Of a stretch of 54,110 bases of DNA, positions 23,227 to 31,401 are shown one piece after another. The notes below the pieces were generated by a model. It had not been told where the DNA came from and searched no databases. It saw nothing but the letters and a program-made list of their open reading frames with translations. A program made the translations under genes and the position numbers. How positions within the stretch are numbered: position 1 is the first letter of the stretch; the number at the start of each line of letters is the position of its first letter. Source of the DNA: CAYZAW01 sp964476505 (lineage in GTDB: Bacteria > Bacillota > Clostridia > Christensenellales > CAG-138); NCBI GenBank assembly GCA_964476505.1, contig CAYZAW010000007.1:1-54110 (forward strand), read 5' to 3'.

Positions 23227-23874
23227 TTGAAAAAACGCATTTGTGTGCTGCTTGTGGCGGTTTGCCTGTTTTGCAGCGCGTGTTCCGCTTCTGTTTTACC
23301 GGAAATGCCCGCAGAGGATGCGCGGGAGCTTTTAATAAAAGCCGTTGAAAATCTTGCGGTAACGGACGCCGATCAAACCAAAAACGGCGAGTTGCCAAAA
23401 GATGAAGTGCTTTACGCCATGATCGAAGCTGGCCTTGCTCGTATTTTGGATGTTGCCGAGCTGAAAATATCCGAAGCGCAGGTATCCTGCAAAATTACCT
23501 ATCGCACGGACGAATTGATTTCTCTGGTGTTGACGGTGTCCCCGTTAAAGGGCGGCACTAAGCATCTTTGCCCCATGACCTTCAACATGAAAACCGGCAA
23601 GGAGCGCGACATCAGCGCATTCTTTACGAAGGATGATACTTGGCGAACGCGCGTGCCGGAGCTTGCCGCAAAGGCTGCGGAGAAAAAGGGCATTTCGCTG
23701 TTATGTGCCATTCCAGCCATTGAGGACGAGCAGTTGTTTTATATCGACGGTGGAGACCTCGTGCTGGTATACCGCCCGTATGAGATTGCCGCTTACAATG
23801 CGGGGTACCCCTGCCTGCGGATTCCCGCCAATGACATTGGCGATTCCTTCAGCGCTTCAAACGGGGTCGGCTGA
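23227..23874 (+). CDS. Putative lipoprotein with RsiV/DUF3298-like C-terminal part
   Basis: Exported protein of 215 residues. TTG at 23227 is the likely start, since a strong GGAGGGG sits 6 bases before it; the ATG at 23203 would be read through that site. A signal peptide (KKRICVLLVAVCLFCSAC) ends at a probable lipid-modified cysteine. The body has the pattern LVLTVSPLKGGTKHLCPMTFNMKTGKERDI with an acidic helix after it, similar to the beta-strand and 'turn ... GKEV' layout of DUF3298/RsiV proteins. That similarity is only by eye. It is followed by a small membrane protein, 15 bases apart. Confidence 0.62.
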   Translation: MKKRICVLLVAVCLFCSACSASVLPEMPAEDARELLIKAVENLAVTDADQTKNGELPKDEVLYAMIEAGLARILDVAELKISEAQVSCKITYRTDELISLVLTVSPLKGGTKHLCPMTFNMKTGKERDISAFFTKDDTWRTRVPELAAKAAEKKGISLLCAIPAIEDEQLFYIDGGDLVLVYRPYEIAAYNAGYPCLRIPANDIGDSFSASNGVG

Positions 23875-23889
23875 TAGGAGGGAAAAAGC

Positions 23890-24147
23890 ATGAAGTTTAT
23901 TTTTAAGGTTATTATCGCATTTGTGATTATTGCACTGTTAACGTTACTGGTGCTGTATTATCTGGATACCAAGCAAGGCTTTGAAACGAAACCGGCAGAA
24001 ATCCTTGATGATATTAAAGATGCCGGGAAAACGGCAGGAGAATCCATCGACGGGTTCTTAGAGGATACCGGTATCAAGGACGGCGCGGCAAGCCTATTGC
24101 AGCAAGGCGCAGATATGCTGGCGCATACACCGGAACCGACAGCCTAG
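23890..24147 (+). CDS. Small membrane protein with an amphipathic C-terminal half
   Basis: An 85-residue protein that I cannot assign. One N-terminal transmembrane helix (FKVIIAFVIIALLTLLVLYYL, about 4-24) is followed by a soluble, acidic segment (ILDDIKDAGKTAGESIDGFLEDTG) with a helical repeat feel, as in small YtxH-like proteins. A GGAGGG site lies upstream. It closes the transcript that ends at the terminator 24164-24190, and its partner is the preceding lipoprotein. Confidence 0.6.
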   Translation: MKFIFKVIIAFVIIALLTLLVLYYLDTKQGFETKPAEILDDIKDAGKTAGESIDGFLEDTGIKDGAASLLQQGADMLAHTPEPTA

Positions 24148-24163
24148 AAAAGAATTGTTAAGA

Positions 24164-24190
24164 AGAGCACCGAACCCGGTGCTCTTTTTC
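24164..24190 (+). terminator. Rho-independent terminator
   Basis: Arms 24164-24171 and 24178-24185 (AGAGCACC/GGTGCTCT) followed by a T5 run. It closes the desulfurase/thiI/lipoprotein region and separates it from the convergent PaaK-like gene. Confidence 0.9.
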
Positions 24191-24200
24191 GTTACCTTAA

Positions 24201-25589
24201 TTACATATTGGCATCAACTGCATCCATGCGGATGATGTGCTTGAATTTACCGCTGCCCGGATGCTGCCGAGGCTCCTCCGGGTCAAGCGTTAAGGTATAC
24301 TCCGTTACGCCATGTGCTGTTAAAAACGGTGTAAGCGCCGCCTGCGCCGCATTTAGCGCCTCATCTTGGGATACGCCCTCCACAGGCTCCAGCCGCAGCG
24401 CCGCGCGGTTATCCGGATACACAAGAAGCTGGAAACGGCGAAGACTGTGCACCTCTTTTAAGGTAGCATAGATAGCCAGCGGAGCAATCTTGACCTCCTG
24501 CCCGTTTTGCATGAAGCTTACAACATCGTCCGTACGCCCCTCCAAGGTAAGCCATGGAGATGGATTACCGCAGGCGCAGGGTTCGTGATGCATGATGACC
24601 CTGTCTGTAACCTCGTAACGGATATAGGGCTGCGTGTAATTGAAAAGATTAGTCAAGAGTATCTTATCGGATCGTACACCGTCCGGTACGGGCTGGTTGT
24701 GTTCGTCAACCGGTTCCACGATCAGCCAATCGTCGTTTATATGGAAATGCTTCTGCGTGCATTCTCCGGTAACGGTTCCGCCCTCCGTGCAGGAATAGGA
24801 GGTCTGCACATAGCAATGGAACGTTTCCATGAGCGCCTCGCGTAACGGATCGGATAGATATTCGCCGCCGGTCATAATCAGCACCGGTGAGATATGCAAC
24901 CGCCCGCTTTTTGCCTCGTCGATCAAAAGCTCCAAATTGGACGGATACCCGCCCAGCATAGCCGGCTGAAAGGCGTTTAATTCTTCAACGATCTGGCGGA
25001 TGGGCAACAGTGCGCTGGTAACTGCCATCTGTTTTTTCTTCCATGGCATTTTTAACAGCCTTGCGCGTACGGAGCTGCATCCTAAATAAAAACCGCCTGT
25101 TGCAAACACGCCTATGGTTTTGCCGCCGCGTTTCATAAAAGCGCTTAAGTCCTCCTTGCGGGCAAAGGTGCGTGCGGCGCTTAAGGCGCTCATCACGTTG
25201 TTTGTAGTATCATCGCAGAGGGAAACGAGCGGATTACCGGTGGAACCGCTGGTGGTAAACACCATGCATTTGCCTTGAAACCTTCTTCCGATGTTATCAA
25301 GGTTTTCCATAAAGGTATTAATGTCTGATAGTTGAATACTGCGATCCGTTGTCCAATCGTCAAAATGCGCCATCAGATCGCGCTTGTTCACGGGAGGAAG
25401 CGCATCTAAGGAAAACGCTTCGCCCACATTCTGATACAAGCCGGCATAGTAGGGGCTGTTTTCCTTTGCATATGCTACGATACGCTGTAAGCGCTCCTGC
25501 TGCAGCGCCTGCTTTTGGGCGGGGCTCATTTTCTCATATTGGCTGCAAAGACGCATGGCCTGTAATAATCCGATTTTCGGTGCTTTCAT
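24201..25589 (-). CDS. Phenylacetate-CoA ligase (PaaK)-like adenylating enzyme
   Basis: AMP-forming acyl-adenylate enzyme of the PaaK/coenzyme F390 synthetase/CapK group, 462 residues. The ATP-binding motif is VFTTSGSTGNPLV near residue 113. LGGYPSNLELLIDEAKSGR and MTGGEYLSDPLREALMETF are typical PaaK-type helices, and EGRTDDVVSF carries the aspartate that binds the ribose of ATP. The C-terminal subdomain (residues about 350-462) is shorter than in true PaaK. The carboxylate substrate is unknown, and no phenylacetate catabolic genes are nearby. It is a monocistronic gene between the cotJ terminator and a convergent plus-strand unit. Confidence 0.86.
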   Translation of the reverse strand: MKAPKIGLLQAMRLCSQYEKMSPAQKQALQQERLQRIVAYAKENSPYYAGLYQNVGEAFSLDALPPVNKRDLMAHFDDWTTDRSIQLSDINTFMENLDNIGRRFQGKCMVFTTSGSTGNPLVSLCDDTTNNVMSALSAARTFARKEDLSAFMKRGGKTIGVFATGGFYLGCSSVRARLLKMPWKKKQMAVTSALLPIRQIVEELNAFQPAMLGGYPSNLELLIDEAKSGRLHISPVLIMTGGEYLSDPLREALMETFHCYVQTSYSCTEGGTVTGECTQKHFHINDDWLIVEPVDEHNQPVPDGVRSDKILLTNLFNYTQPYIRYEVTDRVIMHHEPCACGNPSPWLTLEGRTDDVVSFMQNGQEVKIAPLAIYATLKEVHSLRRFQLLVYPDNRAALRLEPVEGVSQDEALNAAQAALTPFLTAHGVTEYTLTLDPEEPRQHPGSGKFKHIIRMDAVDANM

Positions 25590-25664
25590 GCAGTATTCCT
25601 TTCGACGGTATTTGATGAATAGTTAATCAGTGCTTTATTTGCCATTATACAGGAATACCGTAAC

Positions 25665-25691
25665 AAAAGAAAGCGCCGACAACCGGCGCTT
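25665..25691 (-). terminator. Rho-independent terminator of cotJABC
   Basis: Arms 25671-25678 and 25684-25691 (AAGCGCCG/CGGCGCTT), 5-base loop. On the minus strand TCTTTTGTTA follows. It lies 19 bases after the cotJC stop. Confidence 0.85.
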
Positions 25692-25709
25692 ATATAGCCT
25701 ACTTTAGAA

Positions 25710-26312
25710 TTATCTGTTTCGCAGCATGCTACGTTTACAGCTGTTGCAGCCGCAGCTGCTTTGCAGGTTTTGTACAATATCCAAGCATTCGCCGAAGCGC
25801 TGGAAATGTACGATCTCCCGCTCCCGTAAGAAACGCAACGGGTCGATGATATCGGGATCGTCCGTCAGACAGATCAAATGCTCGTAGGTCGTACGGGCTT
25901 TTTGCTCAGCCGCAAGATCCTCGTGCAAATCGGCAATGGGATCGCCGGTGCACTGCACATAAGCAGCCGTAAAGGGCACGCCATTGGGGTCAACGGGATA
26001 CACGCCGTGATTATGCATCACATAGTACCCGTCCACACCGGCGGCCTTCAAGGATTCCAAGCTGGCACCCTTCATGCATTGATAGATCATGGTGCCGATC
26101 ATTTCCCAATGCGCCAGTTCCTCGGTACCGATATCGTTCAGCGTGGCACGGCAGCGGTTATCCGGCATGGAGTAGCGTTGGGTCAGGTAGCGAAGTCCGG
26201 CGCTCAATTCGGAGTCCGGCCCGCCGTATTGCGCCATTAAAAGCTTTGCCATGCGCGGGTCGGGAGAAGTGATGTTCACCGGGTATTGCAGTTTTTTTTC
26301 ATAAATCCACAT
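25710..26312 (-). CDS. cotJC: Spore coat protein CotJC (manganese-catalase family)
   Basis: Inner spore coat protein with a di-manganese catalase fold, 200 residues. Ferritin-like helices carry the metal ligands in IGTEELAHWEMIGTMI, LAAEQKARTTYEHL and REREIVHFQRFGE. The start MWIYEKKLQYPVNI is highly typical of CotJC. It is the last gene of the cotJA-cotJB-cotJC operon and shows that the organism, or its recent ancestor, makes endospores. The operon is under mother-cell sigma E in Bacillus; I could not find a convincing sigma E promoter here. Confidence 0.96.
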   Translation of the reverse strand: MWIYEKKLQYPVNITSPDPRMAKLLMAQYGGPDSELSAGLRYLTQRYSMPDNRCRATLNDIGTEELAHWEMIGTMIYQCMKGASLESLKAAGVDGYYVMHNHGVYPVDPNGVPFTAAYVQCTGDPIADLHEDLAAEQKARTTYEHLICLTDDPDIIDPLRFLREREIVHFQRFGECLDIVQNLQSSCGCNSCKRSMLRNR

Positions 26313-26324
26313 AATGCTACCTCC

Positions 26325-26579
26325 TTACTGTTGCCAGGGCCATTCGCCGCTTACCCAGCATCCAACCGGGGTTGCCGAGTGACCGAAGCCCAAAAGCGGC
26401 CCGAAGTTTGCTTCATACTCCGCGATTAGCGCGTTTAGCTTTCTTCCGTAGCTGAGGTAGTCGGCTTTCGCATCGCAGTCATCCGGATGGGTATCAAGAT
26501 ACAGCTGTAATTCCACGCAGACGAATTCCACCTCGGAGATCTGCTTGCGTAAGGCTTGTTCAGTACATGTACAAGACAT
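26325..26579 (-). CDS. cotJB: Spore coat protein CotJB
   Basis: 84-residue spore coat component, middle gene of the cotJ operon. The start at 26579 has an AAAGGAG site upstream; the longer frame would run into cotJA. Typical features are EVEFVCVELQLYLDTHPDD and the ending PLLGFG..W..GEWPWQQ, where the tryptophan-rich tail is diagnostic. It ends 12 bases before cotJC. Its biochemical role in assembling the coat with CotJA and CotJC is unknown. Confidence 0.93.
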   Translation of the reverse strand: MSCTCTEQALRKQISEVEFVCVELQLYLDTHPDDCDAKADYLSYGRKLNALIAEYEANFGPLLGFGHSATPVGCWVSGEWPWQQ

Positions 26580-26593
26580 ATAAAATCTCCTTT

Positions 26594-26839
26594 CTAACAG
26601 GTGAAACACGGACGCAGCAGTTCGGGGAACATGGTGCCGTGTTCTAAGGCTTCGCGAGGCGTAAAGCCCGCTGTATAGTTTTGCACAGGCATATAGGCCG
26701 TAGCTAAGTAGCAACCTTCGCCAATGCCGTCATAGGCAGATACGCTGCCGGCAGCAATGGTGTTATCCAAATTGGCGGGGTTGATCTGCGTTCCGGGATT
26801 ATCGAAACAGCAGGTACCTATGGTTTCAGTTTCCTGCAT
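26594..26839 (-). CDS. cotJA: Spore coat-associated protein CotJA
   Basis: 81-residue first gene of the cotJ operon. The core YLATAYMPVQNYTAGFTPREALEHGTMFPEL is the CotJA signature, in which a proline-rich motif is followed by a 'GT.FPEL' turn. The N-terminal 45 residues (ETIGTCCFDNPGTQIN) are longer and more cysteine-containing than usual. A GGAGG site precedes the ATG. A 19-base inverted repeat lies just upstream. Confidence 0.9.
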   Translation of the reverse strand: MQETETIGTCCFDNPGTQINPANLDNTIAAGSVSAYDGIGEGCYLATAYMPVQNYTAGFTPREALEHGTMFPELLRPCFTC

Positions 26840-26860
26840 TGATAGAACCTCCTTGCATTG

Positions 26861-26879
26861 GGGTAACTCGGGGTTACCC
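26861..26879. repeat. Inverted repeat in the cotJA upstream region
   Basis: GGGTAAC and GTTACCC (26861-26867 with 26873-26879) around a 5-base spacer, centred about 30 bases upstream of the cotJA start. It could be a hairpin in the leader or an operator, for instance for a sporulation regulator. Confidence 0.4.
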
Positions 26880-26949
26880 GCTATGCTGCATTCTATGCCT
26901 TAACGGAAGCAGGGGTGCGGCTGTCCGCAATATTACGGTATCGGCGCAC

Positions 26950-26977
26950 AAAAAAGCCGCCTGTTCAGGCGGCTTTT
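26950..26977 (-). terminator. Rho-independent terminator of the rsmD-coaD-coiled-coil unit
   Basis: Arms 26952-26961 and 26968-26977 (AAAAGCCGCC/GGCGGCTTTT) with a 6-base loop, then a U-run on the minus strand. It lies 14 bases after the stop at 26991. Confidence 0.9.
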
Positions 26978-26990
26978 GGAGATAACGAAA

Positions 26991-27866
26991 TCATTCATCC
27001 AAATCGATATCCAGGTCTTCCTCCCGGGATTTTTTGCCGCGCTTGCGTTTGGGCGGCGCTTCTTCTTCCTCATCATCATCTTCTAAGAAATCATCGTCGT
27101 CAAACAGGTCGTCCTTGGGCTTGCGGCTGAATAACCCGCGGCGCTTCGGCTTGCTTTCGGGGATGGGCTCTTCATCTTCCTCCGGTGCGGGTGCATTCAC
27201 AGGCTGGCTGCGTACCGGCTCAACGGGAGCAGCGGGGGATACAGACGCGGCGGGCGCGGCCTCCGGCTGGGCTTGTGCTGCGGCAGCGGGTTCCTGCGGC
27301 TGCTCCGCGGGCTTACGGGAGTAGGTGACCCCAAGCTCCGTGCGGTTGCGAGTAACCATGGCGTGGTATTCCAACAGGTAACGCTGTACGTCCTGCAAAA
27401 TTTCGTCCGCATACTGCTTTGCGCCGTTATACACCACGCTTGCGTTATGCTCCGCGTGCTGCTGCAACAGATCTGCTCTGCGCTTGGCTTCGGTCAACAC
27501 GGCGCTTTCGGCAACACTGGCCTCGTATTCCTGTATGGCAGCCTGATGGAGCTGTTCAACCTCTTCTTGGGTTTGCTGGCGCAGATTGGCAGTCTCCTGC
27601 TGGGTGCGCTGGATAAGCTCGCAGGCTTCCTCATTGGCGTGACCCAATATGGTATCTGCCTCAATTAAAATACTGTTTGCCCGGCGGATATCCTCGGGGA
27701 TCGTTACTTTTAAATCGCCCAACAGGTCGAATATCTGATCGATATCAACAACACGGCGGTTTCCGCCGCCGCCGATCTTGGGGCGCTGGCATGCCTCCAG
27801 CGTTTGCTCGATCTGAGAGATGATGCTGAAAATTCGCAATGATTGCTGATCGTTCTGCTGTGTCAT
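26991..27866 (-). CDS. Coiled-coil protein with acidic/basic C-terminal tail (DivIVA/ATPase-like)
   Basis: A 291-residue soluble protein, commonly found beside coaD in Clostridia and annotated only as ATPase or DivIVA-like. Residues about 65-155 form a long coiled coil rich in Glu/Gln (QRTQQETANLRQQTQEEVEQL). An Ala/Pro linker follows (about 190-235), then an end alternating Lys/Arg clusters with long Asp/Glu runs (DDDDFLEDDDEEEEAPPKRK). There is no signal or transmembrane segment. The start overlaps coaD by 4 bases, indicating coupling. A scaffold role in growth or division is plausible by analogy, not shown. Confidence 0.78.
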   Translation of the reverse strand: MTQQNDQQSLRIFSIISQIEQTLEACQRPKIGGGGNRRVVDIDQIFDLLGDLKVTIPEDIRRANSILIEADTILGHANEEACELIQRTQQETANLRQQTQEEVEQLHQAAIQEYEASVAESAVLTEAKRRADLLQQHAEHNASVVYNGAKQYADEILQDVQRYLLEYHAMVTRNRTELGVTYSRKPAEQPQEPAAAAQAQPEAAPAASVSPAAPVEPVRSQPVNAPAPEEDEEPIPESKPKRRGLFSRKPKDDLFDDDDFLEDDDEEEEAPPKRKRGKKSREEDLDIDLDE

Positions 27867-28351
27867 TTTGCGTTCAACCTTTCTGCAATTCTGGATTTAT
27901 TCACATCCGGCACCAGCGTGTCGATAGGCCCGCCCAAAGCGCCGATTTCCTTTACGATACTGGAGCTGAGGTATGCATGATCTGCCTCCGCCATAAAGAA
28001 CACGGTTTGAATTTCAGGCGCCAGCTTGCAGTTCATGGCGTTGATCTGGAATTCATATTCAAAATCCGTTACCGCCCGCAGCCCACGTACAACGAACTTT
28101 GCGCCGATGCTTCTGGCGTATTCCACCAGCAGACCGTCGAAGGAGCCGACCTTGGCATTTTGTATGCCCTCGGCGGCAAGTGCGTCCCGAATGAACGTAA
28201 GCCGCTCCTCCAAGGTGAAAAACGGGGTTTTGGCGGAGTTGTTCAGTACAGCCACCACAACGCAGTCCAGCATGGAGCAGGCGCGCCGCACAATATCCAT
28301 GTGCCCGGTGGTAAACGGGTCGAAGGAACCCGGATAAACGCCCGTTTTCAT
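27863..28351 (-). CDS. coaD: Phosphopantetheine adenylyltransferase
   Basis: Transfers AMP to 4'-phosphopantetheine, the penultimate step of coenzyme A synthesis. The 162 residues are the standard length. The nucleotidyltransferase signature GSFDPFTTGHMDIVRRA (about 8-24) includes the T/HxxH site. VRGLRAVTDFEYEFQI binds the pantetheine arm, and SSSIVKEIGALGG lies at the C-terminus. It overlaps rsmD at ATGA (28348-28351), the frequent rsmD-coaD pair of bacteria. Confidence 0.97.
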   Translation of the reverse strand: MKTGVYPGSFDPFTTGHMDIVRRACSMLDCVVVAVLNNSAKTPFFTLEERLTFIRDALAAEGIQNAKVGSFDGLLVEYARSIGAKFVVRGLRAVTDFEYEFQINAMNCKLAPEIQTVFFMAEADHAYLSSSIVKEIGALGGPIDTLVPDVNKSRIAERLNAK

Positions 28352-28914
28352 TGGTGATCTCCTTCACGGGGGAACGCCTTGAAAAAGCTGATCCCCGTTT
28401 CACGGTATTTTCTGCGATCCGCGCAGTACATAACGTTTGGTACGTCTATCGGCGGCTTGTTCCAATCGTGTTCGATAATGACCATACCGTTATCCGCGAT
28501 ACAGCCGGATACAAACAACGCCTCCGCTTCCTTTTGCGCCCCTGCCGCGTAGGGCGGGTCTAAAAAAGCGATATCAAAGGGCGCAAGGGTACTTACGTGT
28601 ATAATTGCGGCGGAAGCCTCCCGCTGCAATACCTCGGCACGGTCTTGAAAGCCAAGGGTATGGATGTTTTTTCGGAGGATGTTGCAGCAGTTGCGGTCAT
28701 GGTCGTTAAATACGGCGTAGCTTGCGCCTCGGGAAAGCGCTTCCAGCCCCAAGCTGCCGGAGCCTGCAAACAAATCCAGCACACGAATGCCGTCCAACCG
28801 AAATTGCAGGATGCCAAACAGCGATTCCCGCACGCGATCCAGCGTGGGGCGCGTGTTACTGCCTGCGGGCGTAAGCAACTGCCTGCCCTTGGCAGCCCCG
28901 GCAATGATCCGCAA
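28348..28914 (-). CDS. rsmD: 16S rRNA (guanine-966 N2)-methyltransferase
   Basis: SAM-dependent methyltransferase that modifies G966 of 16S rRNA. TTG at 28914 is taken as the start because the product then begins with the conserved RIIAGAAKGRQL and a GGAGG at 28921-28925 lies 6 bases away. The frame extends further to 29010, but without a site and with unrelated residues. The 188 residues contain VLDLFAGSGSLGLEALSRGA (SAM binding) and the catalytic FLDPPYAAG (NPPY-type motif). It is the first gene of the rsmD-coaD-coiled-coil unit. Confidence 0.95.
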   Translation of the reverse strand: MRIIAGAAKGRQLLTPAGSNTRPTLDRVRESLFGILQFRLDGIRVLDLFAGSGSLGLEALSRGASYAVFNDHDRNCCNILRKNIHTLGFQDRAEVLQREASAAIIHVSTLAPFDIAFLDPPYAAGAQKEAEALFVSGCIADNGMVIIEHDWNKPPIDVPNVMYCADRRKYRETGISFFKAFPREGDHQ

Positions 28915-28955
28915 AATGCACCTCCAAAATCCAAAAATGCAAAATCTATCAACTA

Positions 28956-28983
28956 ATTGTAACACATGCGGCAAATTGTGCAA
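28956..28983 (-). promoter_or_regulatory. Promoter for rsmD-coaD
   Basis: Minus strand TTGCAC, 16-base spacer, TACAAT with extended TG. It lies 42 bases upstream of the TTG start, supporting that start over 29010. Confidence 0.6.
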
Positions 28984-29026
28984 AGTAGAAGATGGAAATC
29001 CAACGGACAAGGGATGAGAATCTTTT

Positions 29027-29054
29027 TTGCGCCGCTATTTCGACTTGATAAAAT
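29027..29054 (+). promoter_or_regulatory. Promoter for the amidohydrolase-alr unit
   Basis: TTGCGC, 16-base spacer, TAAAAT preceded by TGA (extended -10). The gene starts at 29112. Confidence 0.6.
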
Positions 29055-29111
29055 ACGGAAACTTCGCAATAATAGTAAAGGAATATGAGGAACACCTCAA
29101 AGGAGAAACGC

Positions 29112-30275
29112 ATGATATTAAAAAACGCACTTGTAATGTCCATGGAACAGCCGAATTTCGTCGGTGATGTTCAAATAGAGGGAACAAAAATCGCCGCCGT
29201 GGGAAACGGCTTAAGTACGGTTGGGCAAAACGTGATCGATTGCACAGGGAAGGTCGTGCTGCCCGGCTTGGTTGATCCGCACTGCCACGTTGGCATGTGG
29301 GAGGACGGCATTGGCGACGAGGGGGCGGACGGTAACGAATGTTCCGACCCCATTACCCCGCACTTACGTGCGATCGACGGTATGAACCCCTTTGACCCGT
29401 GTTTTCAAGAGGCGTGTGAGGCGGGAATCACCACAGTGGTTTCCGGCCCCGGCAGCGCCAATGTGATCGGCGGGCAGTTTGCGGCTGTAAAAACCTACGG
29501 GCGCTCGCTGGAGGAAATGCTGCTGCGGCAGCCGGTTGCCATGAAGGCAGCTTTGGGGGAAAATCCCAAGCGGGAGTACGGGGATCAAAAGGCTACACCC
29601 TATACCCGCATGGCGATTGCCTCTCTGTTTCGTAAAACCATGGTGCTTGCCCTGCAATATCAGGAAAAGATCGACTTGGCGGCGGGCGATCCCGAGAAAA
29701 TGCCGGATAAGGACGTGGCGCTGGAAGCGCTGCTGCCGGTGCTTTCGGGAGAGCTACCCCTAAAGGTGCACGCGCACCGGGCGGACGATATCCTAACGGC
29801 GCTGCGTCTAGCAAGGGAGTTTGGGCTGCATATCACCATAGAGCACTGCACAGAAGGGCATTTGATCACCGAGGTGCTGCGGGAGGAAACCGAAGCGCTG
29901 GGCGCGGGGGTCATTTTGGGGCCGCTATTATCCGACAGGGCAAAGGTGGAGCTGAAGAATTTGGATTTTCGTGCGCCGCGCATTTTATACGAGGCAGGCA
30001 TCCCCTTTGCCATGATGTCCGATCATCCGGTAACGCCAAGCAAGTATCTGCCGGTGTATGCGGCGCTGGCTGTACGGGAAGGGCTGCCCGAGGAGGAAGC
30101 GCTTCGCGCCATTACCATCAATGCAGCCAATATCGTTGGCATTGGGGACAGAGTAGGAAGCATCAAGGTGGGGAAGGATGCGGATTTTGCAATATTCAAC
30201 GATAATCCCCTGAATTTTACAACAAAATGCGGCATGACGATCATCAACGGGAGCATCGTGTACCGCGCAGAGTAA
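29112..30275 (+). CDS. Amidohydrolase superfamily protein
   Basis: Metal-dependent hydrolase of the imidazolonepropionase/dihydroorotase-like superfamily, 387 residues. The start at 29112 has an AAAGGAG site; the ORF begins earlier at 29085, without a site. Metal ligands are in GLVDPHCHVGMW (HxH, about residue 60), KVHAHRADD (about 220), TIEHCTEGHL (about 245) and MMSDHP (Asp, about 305). Two beta-sandwich flaps enclose the barrel (DVQIEGTKIAAVG at the start and VGKDADFAIFNDNPL at the end). The true substrate of this Firmicutes group is unknown. It is located just before alanine racemase (12-base gap). Confidence 0.88.
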   Translation: MILKNALVMSMEQPNFVGDVQIEGTKIAAVGNGLSTVGQNVIDCTGKVVLPGLVDPHCHVGMWEDGIGDEGADGNECSDPITPHLRAIDGMNPFDPCFQEACEAGITTVVSGPGSANVIGGQFAAVKTYGRSLEEMLLRQPVAMKAALGENPKREYGDQKATPYTRMAIASLFRKTMVLALQYQEKIDLAAGDPEKMPDKDVALEALLPVLSGELPLKVHAHRADDILTALRLAREFGLHITIEHCTEGHLITEVLREETEALGAGVILGPLLSDRAKVELKNLDFRAPRILYEAGIPFAMMSDHPVTPSKYLPVYAALAVREGLPEEEALRAITINAANIVGIGDRVGSIKVGKDADFAIFNDNPLNFTTKCGMTIINGSIVYRAE

Positions 30276-30287
30276 GGATGGTACAAC

Positions 30288-31400
30288 ATGAGACCCACGT
30301 ATACGGTAATTGACTTGGCTGCCATACGCAGCAATCTTCAGGTGTGTAAAAACAGCATCGGCGGGCAGGCAAAGCTGCTGGCGGTGGTAAAGGCAAACGC
30401 ATACGGGCACGGCAGCGTAGAGGTTGCGCGCGCCGCCGTAGACGCGGGCGCAGAGTATCTGGCTGTTGCCATCCCCGAGGAAGGACTCCGTTTACGGGAG
30501 GCGGGCTTAAACGCAAATATCCTGATACTAGGCGCGATTCTGCCGGAAAGCGCTGATATGGCGGTGGAAAACGACCTGATCGCTACGGTATTTACGCCGG
30601 AGCAGGTACTGGCACTGGAGGCAGCGGCTAAAAAGCGGAACAAGCCCTGCCGGGTGCATATCAAAATCGATACGGGCATGAACCGCATCGGCTTAAAAAC
30701 GGAGAAGGAACTCACAAACCTCCTGACCGTTTGCGGGGAATGCCGTTTTGTAACCGTGGAAGGGATGTTCACCCATTTTGCCGTTAGCGAGATCGCGGAT
30801 AAGTCCTTTACGCGGTATCAGGCAGAGCGGTTTATGGCGATGGACAGGGCAGCAAAAAGCATGGGATACCGGCTGCTTTTGCATGCCGCAAACAGCGGTG
30901 CAATTTTGGAGCTGCCGGAGCTGCGTTTTGATATGGTTCGCGCCGGTATCGCCATGTACGGGTATCATCCGGCGGGCGGCGGCGCTGCCTTTGAAGGCCT
31001 AATTCCCGCTATGAGCTGGTATACCCGCGTAACGCATGTAAAGGAAATACAGCCGGGAGAAACGGTGAGCTACGGCAGGCGGTTCACGGCAAAAGAGCCC
31101 GTTCGCGTGGCTACGCTGCCCGTAGGCTATGGGGACGGTTATAAACGCTGTTTAACGGGAAAAAGCCGCGTACTGCTTAATAATGAGTTTGCCCCGGTAC
31201 TGGGAACCATATGCATGGATCAAATGATGGTGGATGTAACGCACATTCCCGGCGTTGAAGTAGGGGATACCGCCGTACTTATGGGAAAACAGGGAGAACG
31301 CAGCATCACGGCGGACGATTTGGCGGATATGGCTAATACCATCAGTTACGAAATCCTGCTTTCCATCAACGAACGGGTGCCGCGCACCTATATTGGCTGA
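30288..31400 (+). CDS. alr: Alanine racemase
   Basis: PLP enzyme that makes D-alanine for peptidoglycan, 370 residues. The PLP lysine is in AVVKANAYGHG (about residue 35), and the second catalytic base is the Tyr of GETVSYGRRF (about 262). KIDTGMNRIGLK and VRAGIAMYGYHP are barrel motifs, and the C-terminal beta domain has LGTICMDQMMVDVT. It is followed directly by nnrD, whose start lies one base after the stop, so translation is coupled. The alr-nnrD pairing is frequent in Firmicutes. Confidence 0.97.
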   Translation: MRPTYTVIDLAAIRSNLQVCKNSIGGQAKLLAVVKANAYGHGSVEVARAAVDAGAEYLAVAIPEEGLRLREAGLNANILILGAILPESADMAVENDLIATVFTPEQVLALEAAAKKRNKPCRVHIKIDTGMNRIGLKTEKELTNLLTVCGECRFVTVEGMFTHFAVSEIADKSFTRYQAERFMAMDRAAKSMGYRLLLHAANSGAILELPELRFDMVRAGIAMYGYHPAGGGAAFEGLIPAMSWYTRVTHVKEIQPGETVSYGRRFTAKEPVRVATLPVGYGDGYKRCLTGKSRVLLNNEFAPVLGTICMDQMMVDVTHIPGVEVGDTAVLMGKQGERSITADDLADMANTISYEILLSINERVPRTYIG

Positions 31401-31401
31401 T

